From positions 1-15,159 of the forward strand of contig JACQEA010000445.1 of NCBI GenBank assembly GCA_016200825.1: a DNA stretch of 15,159 nucleotides. The letters run 5' to 3'. This document shows, piece by piece, positions 14,690 to 15,159 of the stretch (within the stretch, counting starts at the first letter, position 1; each line of letters begins with the position of its first letter). Position numbers and translations under genes: made by a program. The DNA comes from Chloroflexota bacterium (GTDB lineage: Bacteria; Chloroflexota; Anaerolineae; UBA4142). The notes under the pieces are model-generated. The model did no database searches and was not told where the DNA came from. It saw nothing but the letters and a program-made list of their open reading frames with translations.

Positions 14690-15159
14690 ATGTCGGAAAT
14701 TTTTTTTATGGGTGTGATCGGAATTTATTTATTTGTCGCCGGATTGTTATTTGTGTACGGGACAAATTTTTTTTATATGGCGTTGATTGCATGGCGACAC
14801 CGACATACCCGCGTGCTTGCGCCACCGCTCACGCGCGTCCCGCGCGTGACGGTGCAACTGCCGATTTACAACGAACTCTATGTCGCCGAACGATTGATTG
14901 ATGCCGTCGCGCGGCTGGATTATCCGTCCGATGCATTTGAGATTCAAGTGCTAGACGATTCAACCGACGAAACGGTCGAGATTGCGCGGCGCGCGGTGGA
15001 ACGCCAACGCGCGCGCGGCATCGCGATTGAACACGTGCGGCGCAATCAGCGCGTCGGTTTCAAGGCGGGCGCGCTCGCGCATGGACTCGCGTCGGCCACC
15101 GGCGAGTTCATCGCAATCTTTGACGCGGATTTTGTGCCGCCGCCAAATTTTTTGAAACG
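14690..15159 (+). CDS. GT2 processive glycosyltransferase (cellulose/glucomannan synthase-like), 3'-truncated by the window edge
   Basis: 156 residues are visible. A hydrophobic N-terminal membrane segment (residues about 2-34) precedes the GT-A domain: VTVQLPIYNELYVAERLIDA, LDDSTDETVEIAR (D89, D90), GFKAGALAHGL (123-132) and IFDADFVPP with the DxD-type pair D145/D147. This pattern is typical of beta-glycan or glucomannan synthases with cytoplasmic catalysis and membrane extrusion. The Q(Q/R)xRW motif would lie beyond the window. GGAG at 14680-14683, six bases before ATG 14690, is one of the few convincing Shine-Dalgarno sites in this window. ATG 14708 (M7) after an 8-T run is an alternative start. 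Confidence 0.85.
   Translation, partial: MSEIFFMGVIGIYLFVAGLLFVYGTNFFYMALIAWRHRHTRVLAPPLTRVPRVTVQLPIYNELYVAERLIDAVARLDYPSDAFEIQVLDDSTDETVEIARRAVERQRARGIAIEHVRRNQRVGFKAGALAHGLASATGEFIAIFDADFVPPPNFLK

Noticed and set aside
1..15159. tRNA, rRNA, transposase or phage genes
   Set aside because: No cloverleaf, rRNA-like stretch, integrase or transposase motif was found on either strand by eye.

Overview
The window looks like a bacterial chromosome fragment with dense coding and almost no intergenic space. Composition is unusual. The DNA is packed with CGCG/GCGC words, Ala is nearly always GCG and Arg mostly CGC, yet Lys, Asn, Phe and Ile codons are often A/T-rich and AT-rich homopolymers are common. 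Shine-Dalgarno sequences are scarce. The gene families, the composition and the intergenic repeat types suggest an uncultured Chloroflexota (possibly Anaerolineae-like) lineage. That is an inference; no rRNA or marker gene is present to prove it.

Layout. (1) Positions 1-2228, plus strand: the 3' part of a glycolate oxidase FAD subunit (GlcE) and a complete iron-sulfur subunit (GlcF), overlapping as ATGA. (2) 2229-2411: a 183-bp convergent gap holding a 70-bp imperfect-palindromic MITE/REP-like element and a degenerate 8-bp tandem array. (3) 2412-3059, minus strand: a glyoxalase-II-like metallo-beta-lactamase-fold hydrolase. (4) 3060-3162: a compact divergent control region in which two sigma70-type promoters share overlapping -35 boxes. 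One of them is a consensus TTGACA-N16-TATAAT placed so close to the start codon that the hydrolase mRNA should be leaderless. (5) 3163 to the window end, plus strand: ten co-oriented genes with junctions from a 4-bp overlap to a 36-bp gap, probably one operon of at least 12 kb.

The operon has two halves. The first (3163-10679) encodes a nucleotidyltransferase-fold protein, two B12-binding-type radical SAM enzymes, three class I SAM methyltransferases (one with an N-terminal zinc ribbon) and an ATZ/TRZ/deaminase-type amidohydrolase. I do not recognise a characterised pathway with this set; it is the best candidate for an undescribed biosynthetic system. The second half (10687-15159) is envelope-glycan machinery: a GT-C membrane glycosyltransferase, a GT4 glycosyltransferase, a Wzy/WaaL-type O-antigen polymerase/ligase and a processive GT2 synthase that runs off the window. 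Tight coupling suggests that a methylated or otherwise radical-modified small molecule or lipid is made by the first half and then glycosylated, exported or attached at the surface by the second. This link is inferred from synteny only.

A second theme is repeat-derived sequence at gene edges. A 70-bp inverted repeat supplies the stop of one gene and abuts the start of the next (4031-4100), an 8-bp array sits in frame inside a methyltransferase (7134-7165), and repeat-like AT-rich words lie at two other junctions.
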